Assembly: GCA_944326915.1 (NCBI GenBank)
Contig: CALVFT010000003.1
Span: 119,782 to 183,781, forward strand
Length of the DNA: 64,000 nucleotides
Source of the DNA: Candidatus Gastranaerophilales bacterium
Lineage (GTDB): Bacteria > Cyanobacteriota > Vampirovibrionia > Gastranaerophilales > Gastranaerophilaceae
Reading direction: 5' to 3'
The notes under the pieces were generated by a model. The model did not search any database. It was not told the origin of the DNA and saw only the letters and a list, made by a program, of their open reading frames with translations. Below, piece by piece: positions 34,154 through 42,440 of this stretch. Position 1 is the stretch's first letter, and the number at the start of each line of letters is the position of its first letter. The position numbers and the translations under genes are program-made.

Positions 34154-34691
34154 CAAAAATTTAATTGTAAAAACATTCAAACAAAATATCGAATACATAA
34201 ATATAATCTAAAATCACTGAATTTTCACTGTGATACCGGAATATATTTGTATCAATCTGTTCATGAATAGTTTATATAAAAAAAACCACTCATTTCTGAG
34301 TGGGTCGTTTTCTGCATCCTAATGGTCTCTTTTAGTGTTTATTATTTAGGAGTTTATATGTTTTTGGGGTTAATGAATTCTATTTATATTTAGTGTTTCA
34401 GCTACACTTAAATCTTATGTAATTATTATGGCATAAGCATTTTTAAAAGTCAATAATATGTTTTAATATATTTTTTTAATTTCCTGAAATCCTCATATAG
34501 TGTACAATCCACACTTTACAAAACTTAATACTATGTTATTAATTAAAAAAAACTGGGTAAATAGATATGCCAGAATTTAATTTTATTAAATTTATAGCAT
34601 TAACTTTTGTTAAGCTTAGTAAAACAAAAGAGCAATTATTTACCATTTATATACTTTATATATATAAGATTAAATAAAGGACAACTATATC
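34154..34691 (+). other. Intergenic region: terminator, tiny frame, otherwise nothing recognised
   Basis: 538 bp. It contains the hairpin at 34285-34313 and a tiny frame with a good Shine-Dalgarno (TTTAGGAG, ATG 34358, 11 codons), which is too short to support as a gene. The remainder is AT-rich. The length and a run of short repeated TTTAGTGTTT words (about 34331 and 34390) leave room for an untranslated RNA, but I cannot identify one. Confidence 0.5.
34285..34313 (+). terminator. Hairpin with T-run after rsmG
   Basis: CCACTCA pairs with TGAGTGG around a 4-nt TTTC loop, followed by GTCGTTTTC. It lies 130 bp after the rsmG stop, so it ends a long 3' UTR or a separate RNA. Confidence 0.55.
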
Positions 34692-34967
34692 ATGGCCGCA
34701 GGAAGAATAGACGCAATACAAAGACAATATTTTAGTCCGGTAGACGCGGTAAAACTCTACACAGACATAAACACAAGAACTGCAGAAGATGCAAGACATG
34801 TAAGCGGAGCAAATAATCCATTTGCAAACACACGCAGTGAGCTTGGTCTATGGCAACAACCTACAGCAGGCTACGTTGGTCAAGTAAATGGTCAACCACC
34901 TACTGAATATACAACAAAAAACGGATATACAGAAGAAGTCAAAAGAACATTTATGATGTTTGCATAA
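34692..34967 (+). CDS. Small soluble protein of unknown function
   Basis: A 91-residue protein starting MAAGRIDAIQRQYFSPVDAVKLY, with AAAGGA 10 nt upstream of the ATG. It has no signal peptide, transmembrane helix or Cys. It is helical at the N-terminus, then Asn/Gly/Pro/Gln-rich (NNPFANTRSELGLWQQPTAG), ending KRTFMMFA. It is followed 15 bp later by another small gene, and both share one terminator, so they form a two-gene operon. I recognise no family. Its good initiation signal and clean operon layout support a real gene. Confidence 0.7.
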   Translation: MAAGRIDAIQRQYFSPVDAVKLYTDINTRTAEDARHVSGANNPFANTRSELGLWQQPTAGYVGQVNGQPPTEYTTKNGYTEEVKRTFMMFA

Positions 34968-34982
34968 AAATAGAGGCTAAAG

Positions 34983-35243
34983 ATGAGTTTTAATCAAGGA
35001 GGATTATCTGAAATAAAAGAAATAACGAGTGCTAACTCAATCAATATGTCAGCACTCCAAGGTACTACCATTCCTTATCAGTTTGGCGATATTACCCGCG
35101 CTAATTTTGGGAAAGGTAGTGAAATTGCAGCTAATCGAGCATTAAACTTAGATGAAATTTTTATGGATAAAAACGCAGTAGGTCTTAACCCTTTCCAAAA
35201 ACTGACACCAGATCAGGGACAAAAATTACATACAATCGGATAA
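34983..35243 (+). CDS. Small soluble protein of unknown function, partner of 34692
   Basis: An 86-residue protein beginning MSFNQGGLSEIKEI, with AGAGG 6 nt upstream. It is polar and Asn/Gly/Thr-rich, with a segment YQFGDITRANFGKGSEIAAN and a C-terminal helix containing NPFQKLTPDQGQKL. No membrane or catalytic features are visible. The gene lies 15 bp after the preceding small gene and directly before a perfect terminator, making a small-protein operon. The NPF tripeptide occurs in both proteins (NNPFAN and LNPFQK). That is a weak hint of a related function only. Confidence 0.68.
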   Translation: MSFNQGGLSEIKEITSANSINMSALQGTTIPYQFGDITRANFGKGSEIAANRALNLDEIFMDKNAVGLNPFQKLTPDQGQKLHTIG

Positions 35244-35281
35244 AAAAAACGACTTGAGACAAAAATCACAAGTCGTTTTTT
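35244..35281 (+). terminator. Terminator of the small-protein operon
   Basis: AAAAAACGACTTG pairs with CAAGTCGTTTTTT around a 12-nt loop, directly after the stop codon at 35243. It is symmetrical enough to serve the convergent aminotransferase gene as well. Confidence 0.85.
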
Positions 35282-35300
35282 ATAATGAGTTTAAATTATT

Positions 35301-36425
35301 CTATACAGCAGCAGCTGATTTAGACAATTCAATACATTCTTTAACTGTCTTAGCAACAGTTCTTTGTTCTTCTTCTGTTAACTCAGGGAACATTGGTAAA
35401 GAAATTACCATATCAGTATTCTTTTCAGAAACAGGTAAAGAACCTCTACCAACTCCTAGGTATTCATGAACCTTTTGTAAATGCAATGGAATTGGGTAAT
35501 ACAACATTGCTCCAATACCTCTTTCTTGAAGCATTTTATGAACAGCATCTCTATTAGGAATTTTGATAGTATATTGGTGATATACACAATAAGTATCATC
35601 TAATTCTTTAGGAGTTTGAACATCTTTGCAATCAGCAAATAATTCATTATAGTAATAAGCATGTTTACGTCTTGCTTCATTCCAATCCTTAATATGAGGA
35701 AGTTTTACACGCAAAATAGCAGCTTGAATTTCATCAAGACGGCTATTTACACCGATTTCGTCATGGTGATAACGAATAGCACCACCGTGATTACGTAGAG
35801 CAATAACTCTATCACGAAGTTTTTCATCGTTAGTCATAATAAGACCACCATCACCCATTCCACCTAAGTTCTTAGTAGGATAGAAGCTTAAGCAGCCAAA
35901 ATCTCCGAATGTACCAACCATTTTACCTTTATACAAAGCACCAATTGCTTGGCAACAGTCTTCAATTACATGCAAATTATGACGTTTAGCAACATCCATA
36001 ATTACATCCATATCACAAGGTTGACCATACAAGTGAACAGGAATAATTGCTTTTGTTCTTGGCGTAATAGCTGCTTCCAATTTTGAAGCATCTAAATTAA
36101 AAGTATCTTCATCAATATCAACAAAAACAGGTTTAGCACCAACAATTCCGATAGCTTCAGTTGTAGCAACGAATGTAAATGCCACTGTAATAACTTCATC
36201 ACCAGCTCCAATATTTAAAGCTCTTAAAGCCAAGTGTAAAGCATCAGTACCTGAGTTCAAACCAACTGTGTATTTGCAACCAATAAAATCAGCTAATTCT
36301 TGTTCTAAAGCTTTACAATTAGCACCTAAAATATAAGAGCCTGAACGTAAAACTTCACATACAGCTTTTTCAACTTCTGAGCCAATAGTAGCATATTGAC
36401 GTTTTGAATCCAAAATAGGTATCAT
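35301..36425 (-). CDS. DegT/DnrJ/EryC1/StrS family PLP aminotransferase
   Basis: A 374-residue sugar aminotransferase-type enzyme using PLP. Motifs are LNSGTDALHLALRAL (about 55-69, phosphate and cofactor contacts), FVATTEAIGIVGAKPVFVDID split over about 86-107, VIEDCCQAIGALYKG (about 150-164, Asp contacting the PLP ring), and SFYPTKNLGGMGDGG with the Schiff-base Lys at about 187. This family transaminates nucleotide-linked keto-sugars for LPS or O-antigen. Context fits: an O-antigen-ligase-like gene, a DUF4330 gene and a heptose kinase gene follow upstream on the same strand. A GAAGGAGA Shine-Dalgarno precedes the ATG. The exact sugar is undefined. Confidence 0.92.
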   Translation of the reverse strand: MIPILDSKRQYATIGSEVEKAVCEVLRSGSYILGANCKALEQELADFIGCKYTVGLNSGTDALHLALRALNIGAGDEVITVAFTFVATTEAIGIVGAKPVFVDIDEDTFNLDASKLEAAITPRTKAIIPVHLYGQPCDMDVIMDVAKRHNLHVIEDCCQAIGALYKGKMVGTFGDFGCLSFYPTKNLGGMGDGGLIMTNDEKLRDRVIALRNHGGAIRYHHDEIGVNSRLDEIQAAILRVKLPHIKDWNEARRKHAYYYNELFADCKDVQTPKELDDTYCVYHQYTIKIPNRDAVHKMLQERGIGAMLYYPIPLHLQKVHEYLGVGRGSLPVSEKNTDMVISLPMFPELTEEEQRTVAKTVKECIELSKSAAAV

Positions 36426-36566
36426 ATCTTTCTCCTTCTTTCACTACCTTTATGAAATTATCCAAACTATCTAATTCAGAATTAAAGGAGGAAAACCCTC
36501 CGTTTCTATCCTCTAATAATAGTTTAACACAGCTATTCCATGCCTTTATATAAACTTAATACCAAA

Positions 36567-37877
36567 CTATTCAGAAATAACTATACTTCTAATTATTGCA
36601 ACCATAGTCCAGAACACAAATTGAATTTGCGGTCTAAAAAATACAGTATCAACAAAGCCATGTACGCAAACTGAACATACAGAAATAAGACATCCTGCAA
36701 CTATAACTACAAATTTTAAATCAGAAGATTTCAAAACAAACTTTAATGCATCTTTTACTAAAGTACCTAAAAAGCCTAAAAAAGCAATAAGAGCAAAAAC
36801 TCCACTTTCTACTGCAATTTCAAGGAAAATATTGTAAGCGCTCAATGCATCAAAACCTGTCTTCATATATAATCCGTATATTTCTCTAAAATTCTGATTA
36901 CCAACGCCAATACCTAAAAGCCAATTATCTTTGAACATTTGCAAAGATGAATGATAAACATTAAACCTAAAAGAATTTGATGAATCCTGCCTCATTGCAA
37001 AAATAGACAAAACTCTTGCTCTTAAAGATGTAACAAACATCAACGCCATAGTACCTAAAGCAACAACACTTCCAATCAGAGATAAATAAACCTTTTTATA
37101 GTTTCTCCACAAAAATTTTGCAGAAAGAGCAAACATACATACAAAAGCGAACATTAAAGCGATATAAGAACCTCTACAACCTGTTAAAAATAAAGTTATA
37201 ACAGAAATCAAAGCAATTGCTATAGTTATAATTGATAACTTATATTTTTTATCAACTAACCAATATGCACTCAAGCCAAAAATTGCAGGTATAGCAGAGA
37301 CAAAGTATCCACCCAAAAGATTTGGATTAAATGGCTTTAAAGTACCATAAACTCTGGTCATAACTTCTTCTGGATTCAAAGACGACATATCCTGCCAAGA
37401 AGAAATTTCCTCCACATGAGAAAAGTTTTGCAAAAAGCCAACTATAGCCTCTGAACCGACACAAACAGCAATCACTGATAATATAACAGGAATTTTATTC
37501 CTATTATCTTTTAAGTATTGCACTAAAGAGCCATAAAACCCCAAATATGTAAAAGTTTTCATGAACCCTTTTAAACTATAATGAAAAAGAGTTGATCCAA
37601 ATAAACTAACTACAACAATCATAAAATAAGCTAAAAGCCATAGTTCAAAACTCTTACAAGACAGAGTTTTCTTGGGAGTTGTAAATAATTTAACAACAGT
37701 TAAAAATATAGTTATTAATGCAACAAAGCCAATAACATCTGACGACATAAAAGTCGATGCAAAATACACAGTAAGTATTGATACGAAAATAAATTTATCA
37801 ATATTTTGCAAAAATAAACTATTTTCATAGCAAAAATTTAGTTTTGATTGAGAAAAATTAAGAATTTTATTGAACAT
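36567..37877 (-). CDS. O-antigen ligase/polymerase family membrane protein
   Basis: A 436-residue integral membrane protein with 10-12 hydrophobic helices and a large periplasmic loop at about 295-345 that includes FRFNVYHSSLQMFKDNWLLGIGVGNQNF. This is the signature loop of the Wzy_C/WaaL O-antigen ligase family (H..W.MF.D.P..G.G.GNF). An N-terminal cytoplasmic segment precedes the first helix. It ligates or polymerises lipid-linked glycans at the periplasmic face; ligase versus polymerase cannot be told apart here. It overlaps the upstream DUF4330 gene by 11 bp, so the two are coexpressed. Confidence 0.85.
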   Translation of the reverse strand: MFNKILNFSQSKLNFCYENSLFLQNIDKFIFVSILTVYFASTFMSSDVIGFVALITIFLTVVKLFTTPKKTLSCKSFELWLLAYFMIVVVSLFGSTLFHYSLKGFMKTFTYLGFYGSLVQYLKDNRNKIPVILSVIAVCVGSEAIVGFLQNFSHVEEISSWQDMSSLNPEEVMTRVYGTLKPFNPNLLGGYFVSAIPAIFGLSAYWLVDKKYKLSIITIAIALISVITLFLTGCRGSYIALMFAFVCMFALSAKFLWRNYKKVYLSLIGSVVALGTMALMFVTSLRARVLSIFAMRQDSSNSFRFNVYHSSLQMFKDNWLLGIGVGNQNFREIYGLYMKTGFDALSAYNIFLEIAVESGVFALIAFLGFLGTLVKDALKFVLKSSDLKFVVIVAGCLISVCSVCVHGFVDTVFFRPQIQFVFWTMVAIIRSIVISE

Positions 37878-38433
37878 TGTCTGCTTTATTTATTGATTTA
37901 TCTAACTCTTTATCATCTGTAGATTGCATTACGCGAATATCTGAAACTGTACCTGTAAATTTATAATCCCTACCTTCTAAAGTTATAGGCAATCCCATCT
38001 TAATTTTGTTACCACCAACAACAGCACCATCTTTAGTAATTTTAGCTGTATCAGTTAAAGTGACAAGAATATCATACATATTAGCTTGAGAAACATCGTC
38101 CACAACCATAACCTTATTAGGTTTCAAAGTAGGTAGTACAACCTTTCTTCTATCAGCCTTTACATTTACGATATCCAAATCAGAATAAGGAACATTTCTA
38201 ATACTTATAAAAGTCTTATCACCTGGTTTAATTGGCAAATCACTACCTGTATAAGTAATACCTCTAATAAAGACTTGAAATGATATTTGAGAAGTAGCTT
38301 CAATTTGCTTTGCAGCAGTTTGTCTAAAGTTTTTGAAAGTCAAAAACCCAACAAACAAAGATATGATTACACCAAGTATTATAATCAAATCTACAGGTCT
38401 TACCTTTTTTAGTGTATCTGTTAAATTTTGCAT
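37867..38433 (-). CDS. DUF4330 family membrane-anchored protein
   Basis: A 188-residue protein with a short cytoplasmic N-terminus, a single transmembrane helix at about 14-34 (VDLIIILGVIISLFVGFLTF) and a soluble exported domain of about 150 residues that is beta-rich. The VRPVDLIIILG start, the FIRGITYTGSDLPIKPGD segment and the VxGxIKMGLPI-like turn near 150 match DUF4330, a family associated with cell-surface polysaccharide loci. AAAGGAGAA precedes the ATG. It sits between the heptose kinase-type gene and the O-antigen ligase-like gene, overlapping the latter by 11 bp. Role is unknown, possibly periplasmic assembly. Confidence 0.75.
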   Translation of the reverse strand: MQNLTDTLKKVRPVDLIIILGVIISLFVGFLTFKNFRQTAAKQIEATSQISFQVFIRGITYTGSDLPIKPGDKTFISIRNVPYSDLDIVNVKADRRKVVLPTLKPNKVMVVDDVSQANMYDILVTLTDTAKITKDGAVVGGNKIKMGLPITLEGRDYKFTGTVSDIRVMQSTDDKELDKSINKADNVQ

Positions 38434-38461
38434 AAAAAATTCTCCTTTTTAGAGTAAAAAT

Positions 38462-39466
38462 CTATAAAAGCTCAACAGCCTTCAAAAGTTCATCAATAGT
38501 TGTAGTAGCACAACCAAACTGACGAACAACAATACTAGCTGCGATATTTCCGATTATTGCAGCAGTGTATGAATCAGCACCGGCAGCTAAAGCTAAAGTA
38601 TATACAGCCGTTACAGTGTCACCTGCACCAGTAACATCAAACACTTCTGACTTATTAAAAACAGGAATCTTAGAATAATTTTTATCAGGTTTTGCAACAA
38701 ACATCCCATCAGCACCACAAGTAATCAATACAGATTTTGCGTTGGTTTCTTCTAGAAGTTTATCTCCTGCACGTTTCAAATCATCTTCACTGTTTATAAA
38801 AAATCCCACAGACTTTTGAGTATCAGGCAAATTAGGAGTCATAGAAGTGATATTTTTATAAGTACCCAAATCTTTTTGAGCATCAACTACAACAATCTTA
38901 CCATATTTATTTGCGCACTCGATAGTTTTTTCAATTATTTTAGGAGTCAATGTCCCTATATGATAATTGGAAAGAATAACTGCATCATGCAAAGGCACAG
39001 CCTTTTCGATATTTTGAATAACTTTTCCTTCTATATCCTCACTCAAAAAGCCATCAGTCTGTCTATCAATTCTTACAATTTGTTGAGTAATAGAAGTTGT
39101 AATAGATCCGGAAATTCTTGTTTTAGTAGTTGTTTTTCTCATAGGATCCACTACAAGATATTGACAGTTCACATTAGCCTTTTCAAAAGTATCTCTAAGT
39201 TGTCCTGCTTGAAAATCTTCACCACATACACCAATTACAGAAACATTTCCGTTATTTAAAGTCGCAACGTTATGTGCAGCATTCGACGCAGCACCCAAAA
39301 TAAGTTTTGTATGTGAATGACGTAAAATCAAAACAGGAGCCTCTCTTGATATACGTTCGGCATCACCATAAACCATTTCATCAATAGCTAAATCTCCGAC
39401 AACTAAAACTTTCGGCTGATTTAATTTTTTTATATAAGAAATAATTTGCTCTCTATCTTCAAACAT
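38462..39466 (-). CDS. rfaE1: PfkB-family kinase, D-glycero-beta-D-manno-heptose-7-phosphate kinase type
   Basis: About 334 residues of PfkB sugar kinase. Motifs are VLVVGDLAIDEMVYGDAERISREAPV (split at about 17-42, matching RfaE/HldE domain I), LGAASNAAHNVATL (the N-terminal GG-like substrate motif), VVDAQKDLG, and the C-terminal anion-hole GAGDTVTAVYTLALAAG with catalytic Asp. RfaE domain I phosphorylates heptose-7-P at C1 for ADP-heptose and LPS core synthesis. The cytidylyltransferase domain (HldE C-half) is absent, so a separate enzyme is needed. The start is placed at ATG 39466; an in-frame TTG at 39484 is also possible. Confidence 0.87.
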   Translation of the reverse strand: MFEDREQIISYIKKLNQPKVLVVGDLAIDEMVYGDAERISREAPVLILRHSHTKLILGAASNAAHNVATLNNGNVSVIGVCGEDFQAGQLRDTFEKANVNCQYLVVDPMRKTTTKTRISGSITTSITQQIVRIDRQTDGFLSEDIEGKVIQNIEKAVPLHDAVILSNYHIGTLTPKIIEKTIECANKYGKIVVVDAQKDLGTYKNITSMTPNLPDTQKSVGFFINSEDDLKRAGDKLLEETNAKSVLITCGADGMFVAKPDKNYSKIPVFNKSEVFDVTGAGDTVTAVYTLALAAGADSYTAAIIGNIAASIVVRQFGCATTTIDELLKAVELL

Positions 39467-39523
39467 ACTTAAAATCTCTTTCAAAAATATGCTAACACAA
39501 ACAAAAATTTTAGCAAAACAACG

Positions 39524-40258
39524 CTAAATATGTCTATCTTTAGGATTTAAAATCATACTTGCCAACTTTAAGCACCCATCAAAACCTCTTTGGGAAACAA
39601 TTCCTGCAGCTGTTTCCTTATCATAATTGACAAATCTATGTTCAATAGAAAAAGTCCCGTTTTCAAAATTTGCAATAACATAACAAGCTTTAGGTTCCCC
39701 ATGCATAGGGCGTCCAACACTACCTACATTAACAACTGTTTGCTTTTTATTAGTCTGATACCCGCAAGGGATATGAGTATGCCCGCAAAAAATCAAATCA
39801 GCATCAGTCCCAGAAATAATTTCTTCAACTTTTTCTATTGGGAAGTCAGGTAAAATATCTTCATTATTTTTTCTTGGAGAACCGTGTACCATCAAAACTT
39901 TAACACCACAAATATCAATTTCTTTTTGCTGAGGCAAATTTTTCAAAAAATTCTTTTGAGCATCCGACAAAATTTTCACATCATCAGCTAAAGCATTAGC
40001 CATAACTGGAAAAGTTGAATATACTTGTTCAAACAACTCTGTAGAATACTCAGCAATCATTTTATCAGTATTACCTTGGATAATCTCCCAACCATCTTGT
40101 TCTTGAACGTAATCAATAATCACACCAGGTTCTGGCCCGGCCATAGCAAGATCTCCCAAACAAAGAATTTTTTCACAACCAAATTTAGCCATGTCATCTA
40201 AAACGCTTTTCAAAGCCTGAAAATTCCCATGAATATCAGATATTACAGCGACATTCAT
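39524..40258 (-). CDS. Calcineurin-like metallophosphoesterase
   Basis: A 244-residue phosphoesterase of the YfcE/ApaH-like type. Metal-binding motifs are ISDIHGN (about 6-12), LCLGDLAMAGPEP (about 32-44), IQGNTDK (the GNxD/E motif, about 59-65), VHGSPR, and CGHTHIP near 160, so all ligands appear present. Substrate is unknown; relatives act on phosphodiesters or diadenosine polyphosphates. GGAGGT lies 7 nt before the ATG. It is 42 bp from the divergent ispG gene and 57 bp upstream of the kinase gene on the same strand. Confidence 0.85.
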   Translation of the reverse strand: MNVAVISDIHGNFQALKSVLDDMAKFGCEKILCLGDLAMAGPEPGVIIDYVQEQDGWEIIQGNTDKMIAEYSTELFEQVYSTFPVMANALADDVKILSDAQKNFLKNLPQQKEIDICGVKVLMVHGSPRKNNEDILPDFPIEKVEEIISGTDADLIFCGHTHIPCGYQTNKKQTVVNVGSVGRPMHGEPKACYVIANFENGTFSIEHRFVNYDKETAAGIVSQRGFDGCLKLASMILNPKDRHI

Positions 40259-40301
40259 AAAACTACCTCCAAAAATTTTCTTATGATATTATATATATAT
40301 T

Positions 40302-41357
40302 ATGATAAAAAGAAGAGAATCAAAAGAAATATCAATCGGAAATGTAAAAATCGGTCACAATAACCCAATAAGCGTACAATCAATGTGTAACACCGATACA
40401 AGAGATGTAAATGCAACCCTTACTCAAATAGAAAAAATGCAAGAAAGAGGTTGCGAACTGGTAAGGCTTGCAGTACTTAACAAAGACGCTGCTTCTGCAA
40501 TAAAAGAAATTGTAAAAAAATCTCCACTTCCGCTAATTGCAGATATACACTTTGACTACAGATTAGCAATAGAATGTATTAATAACGGAATAAATGCTCT
40601 AAGACTTAACCCTGGCAATATAGGAAAAAGAGAAAATGTTGAAAAAGTTGTTTCACTTGCAAAGCAACAAAACATTCCAATAAGAATAGGTGTAAATGCC
40701 GGATCTTTAGAAAAAGAATACCAAGATAAAGATATACCACTATCTGAAAAAATGGTGCTCAGTGCTCTTGGTCATATCAAAATATTAGAAGAACTTGATT
40801 TTGATTTAATAAAAGTATCTTTAAAATCTTCTGATGTACTTACTACTATTGAAGCGTATCGTTCTATTGCAGATAAAATACCTTATCCTCTTCATCTTGG
40901 AGTTACGGAAGCTGGCACCTTACGAGGTGGCTTAATAAAATCTTCTGTAGGATTAGGTACACTTCTTGCAGAAGGTATAGGAGATACAATAAGAGTATCT
41001 TTGACAGAAGATCCGGTAGAAGAAGTCACTGCAGGTTTTGAAATTCTGAAGAGTTTAAATTTACGACAAAAGGGAGTCAATTTTGTATCTTGTCCGACAT
41101 GCGGCAGAACTCAAATTGACTTAATAAATTTAGCTAAAAAAGTTGAAGAAAAATTTAAACACCTAGACCTTCCAATTACAATTGCAACTATGGGTTGTGC
41201 TGTAAATGGACCAGGAGAAGCAAAACACGCTGATTTTGGAATTGCCGGAGGAATAAATGAAGGCTATGTATTTAAAAAAGGAGAAATCATAGCTAAAGTT
41301 CCAGAGGACCAACTTTTAGAAAAATTAGAAGAAATTATAAATAAATCATACAAATAA
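40302..41357 (+). CDS. ispG: 4-hydroxy-3-methylbut-2-en-1-yl diphosphate synthase
   Basis: IspG/GcpE converts MEcPP to HMBPP with a [4Fe-4S] cluster in the MEP isoprenoid pathway. The 351-residue form contains the TIM barrel and the C-terminal cluster domain. The three cluster Cys are visible as C264 and C267 (SCPTCGRT) and C299 (GCAVNGPGEA), with the fourth ligand E306. It lacks the extra central domain of plant enzymes. There is no Shine-Dalgarno, and a TATATA box ends 6 nt before the ATG; the region is so AT-rich that a leaderless start is only suggested. It is divergent from the phosphoesterase gene. Confidence 0.96.
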   Translation: MIKRRESKEISIGNVKIGHNNPISVQSMCNTDTRDVNATLTQIEKMQERGCELVRLAVLNKDAASAIKEIVKKSPLPLIADIHFDYRLAIECINNGINALRLNPGNIGKRENVEKVVSLAKQQNIPIRIGVNAGSLEKEYQDKDIPLSEKMVLSALGHIKILEELDFDLIKVSLKSSDVLTTIEAYRSIADKIPYPLHLGVTEAGTLRGGLIKSSVGLGTLLAEGIGDTIRVSLTEDPVEEVTAGFEILKSLNLRQKGVNFVSCPTCGRTQIDLINLAKKVEEKFKHLDLPITIATMGCAVNGPGEAKHADFGIAGGINEGYVFKKGEIIAKVPEDQLLEKLEEIINKSYK

Positions 41358-41393
41358 TATATGCCGAAGTTGTGTAAAGAAATTATAATGATT

Positions 41394-41421
41394 TTGTAGT
41401 GACTTAAAATAGTGTTATAAT
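41394..41421 (+). promoter_or_regulatory. Promoter of the secreted-protein/GHL10 operon
   Basis: TTGTAG (41394-41399), 16-bp spacer, TATAAT (41416-41421). The predicted start is at about 41428, giving a short leader before ATG 41452. Confidence 0.6.
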
Positions 41422-41451
41422 TTTAATGATATAATACTAACTGAGGTGGAA

Positions 41452-41775
41452 ATGAAAAATAAGTATTTAATTTTAGGTTTAATAGGTCTATTCATTGCTT
41501 CTAATCAAGCGTTTGCGGAATTAACCACATCTGATACAGTTAATCCTGAATACCTTGAAAATAAAGGACATTCAGAAGCTATGATAGAGGCTACACAATA
41601 TTGCAAAAGCAGAGCTAACGGAGAAAAATATACACCTAAAAGACGTATTCCTCTCTATGACAAAGCTCCGATAAAACAAATCAGATACTTTTTTATGAAC
41701 GTAGATCCGGCATATGATGACGAATCATTTATGAATCACGACGTAAAAATGTATCCTCATTGGCGTGATTATTAG
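41452..41775 (+). CDS. Small exported protein of unknown function
   Basis: ATG 41452 is chosen because GAGGTGG lies directly upstream, giving 107 residues. It begins with a signal peptide (MKNKYLILGLIGLFIASNQAFA), then a small soluble domain with YLENKGHSEAMIEATQYCKSR (split), a single Cys, and KYTPKRRIPLYDKAPIKQIR, ending MYPHWRDY. No family is recognised. It overlaps the following TPR gene by 11 bp, and both precede a secreted glycosidase gene, suggesting a periplasmic or surface three-gene unit. Confidence 0.75.
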   Translation: MKNKYLILGLIGLFIASNQAFAELTTSDTVNPEYLENKGHSEAMIEATQYCKSRANGEKYTPKRRIPLYDKAPIKQIRYFFMNVDPAYDDESFMNHDVKMYPHWRDY

Positions 41776-42436
41776 AAATAAGATAAAAATTATTTCCACC
41801 TTGCTTATAGTATTTCTTCTTTTTATATCATTAAAAGGAGAATCAGTGTTTGCTATGCAAACAGCTGGTATTGAATATGATAGTTTGACTTTTGATTACA
41901 AAAAAGTTAACAAAGCAGAACTAATACAAGAAGCAGATTTTTATTATCATAAATTTGAAAAAGCAACTTCTGAAATAGAAAAAAATCATTATATGCAACT
42001 TGCAATGGGGGAATATTATACTCTTACAATGCTTCCTACTGCAGACATAAAATCGTTCGTAAGACTCGCAAGGCTATATGACATTGCAGACAAAAGCAGT
42101 TTAGCAAGAAGCTATTTTGACAAAGCAATGAATATTAATAAAAACAATGCTGATTTAAACTTTTATCTTGGAGAATTTTATTACAAAAGACATGAATTTA
42201 ATCATGCTTTACACCATTACAAAATCGCTTATAATAGCGGATATTCAAAACAATATAATATTAATTTAAAAATGGCTATCATATACGAAAAACTTGCGGA
42301 TTTGATAAATGCAAAAAAATACTATCAAATATCATATTTGCTAAACCCTCAAAACTCAGCATTGCAAGAAAAAATACACTCTATAAATGAGCTAAACTAC
42401 GAGAAAACAGACTATTATAATGTCACCAGGGAGTGA
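41765..42436 (+). CDS. Exported TPR protein
   Basis: A 223-residue protein from GTG 41765, overlapping the previous gene by 11 bp. A signal peptide or anchor at about 6-30 (IKIISTLLIVFLLFISLKG) is followed by helical TPR-like pairs: SFVRLARLYDIADKSSLARSYFDKAMNINK (split), LNFYLGEFYYKRHEFNHALHHYKIAYNSG (split) and a third unit near the end. It is probably a periplasmic protein-interaction scaffold. The operon with a small exported protein upstream and a GHL10-type glycosidase downstream suggests all three act together at the envelope. Confidence 0.75.
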   Translation: MIIRNKIKIISTLLIVFLLFISLKGESVFAMQTAGIEYDSLTFDYKKVNKAELIQEADFYYHKFEKATSEIEKNHYMQLAMGEYYTLTMLPTADIKSFVRLARLYDIADKSSLARSYFDKAMNINKNNADLNFYLGEFYYKRHEFNHALHHYKIAYNSGYSKQYNINLKMAIIYEKLADLINAKKYYQISYLLNPQNSALQEKIHSINELNYEKTDYYNVTRE

Positions 42437-42440
42437 GAAA

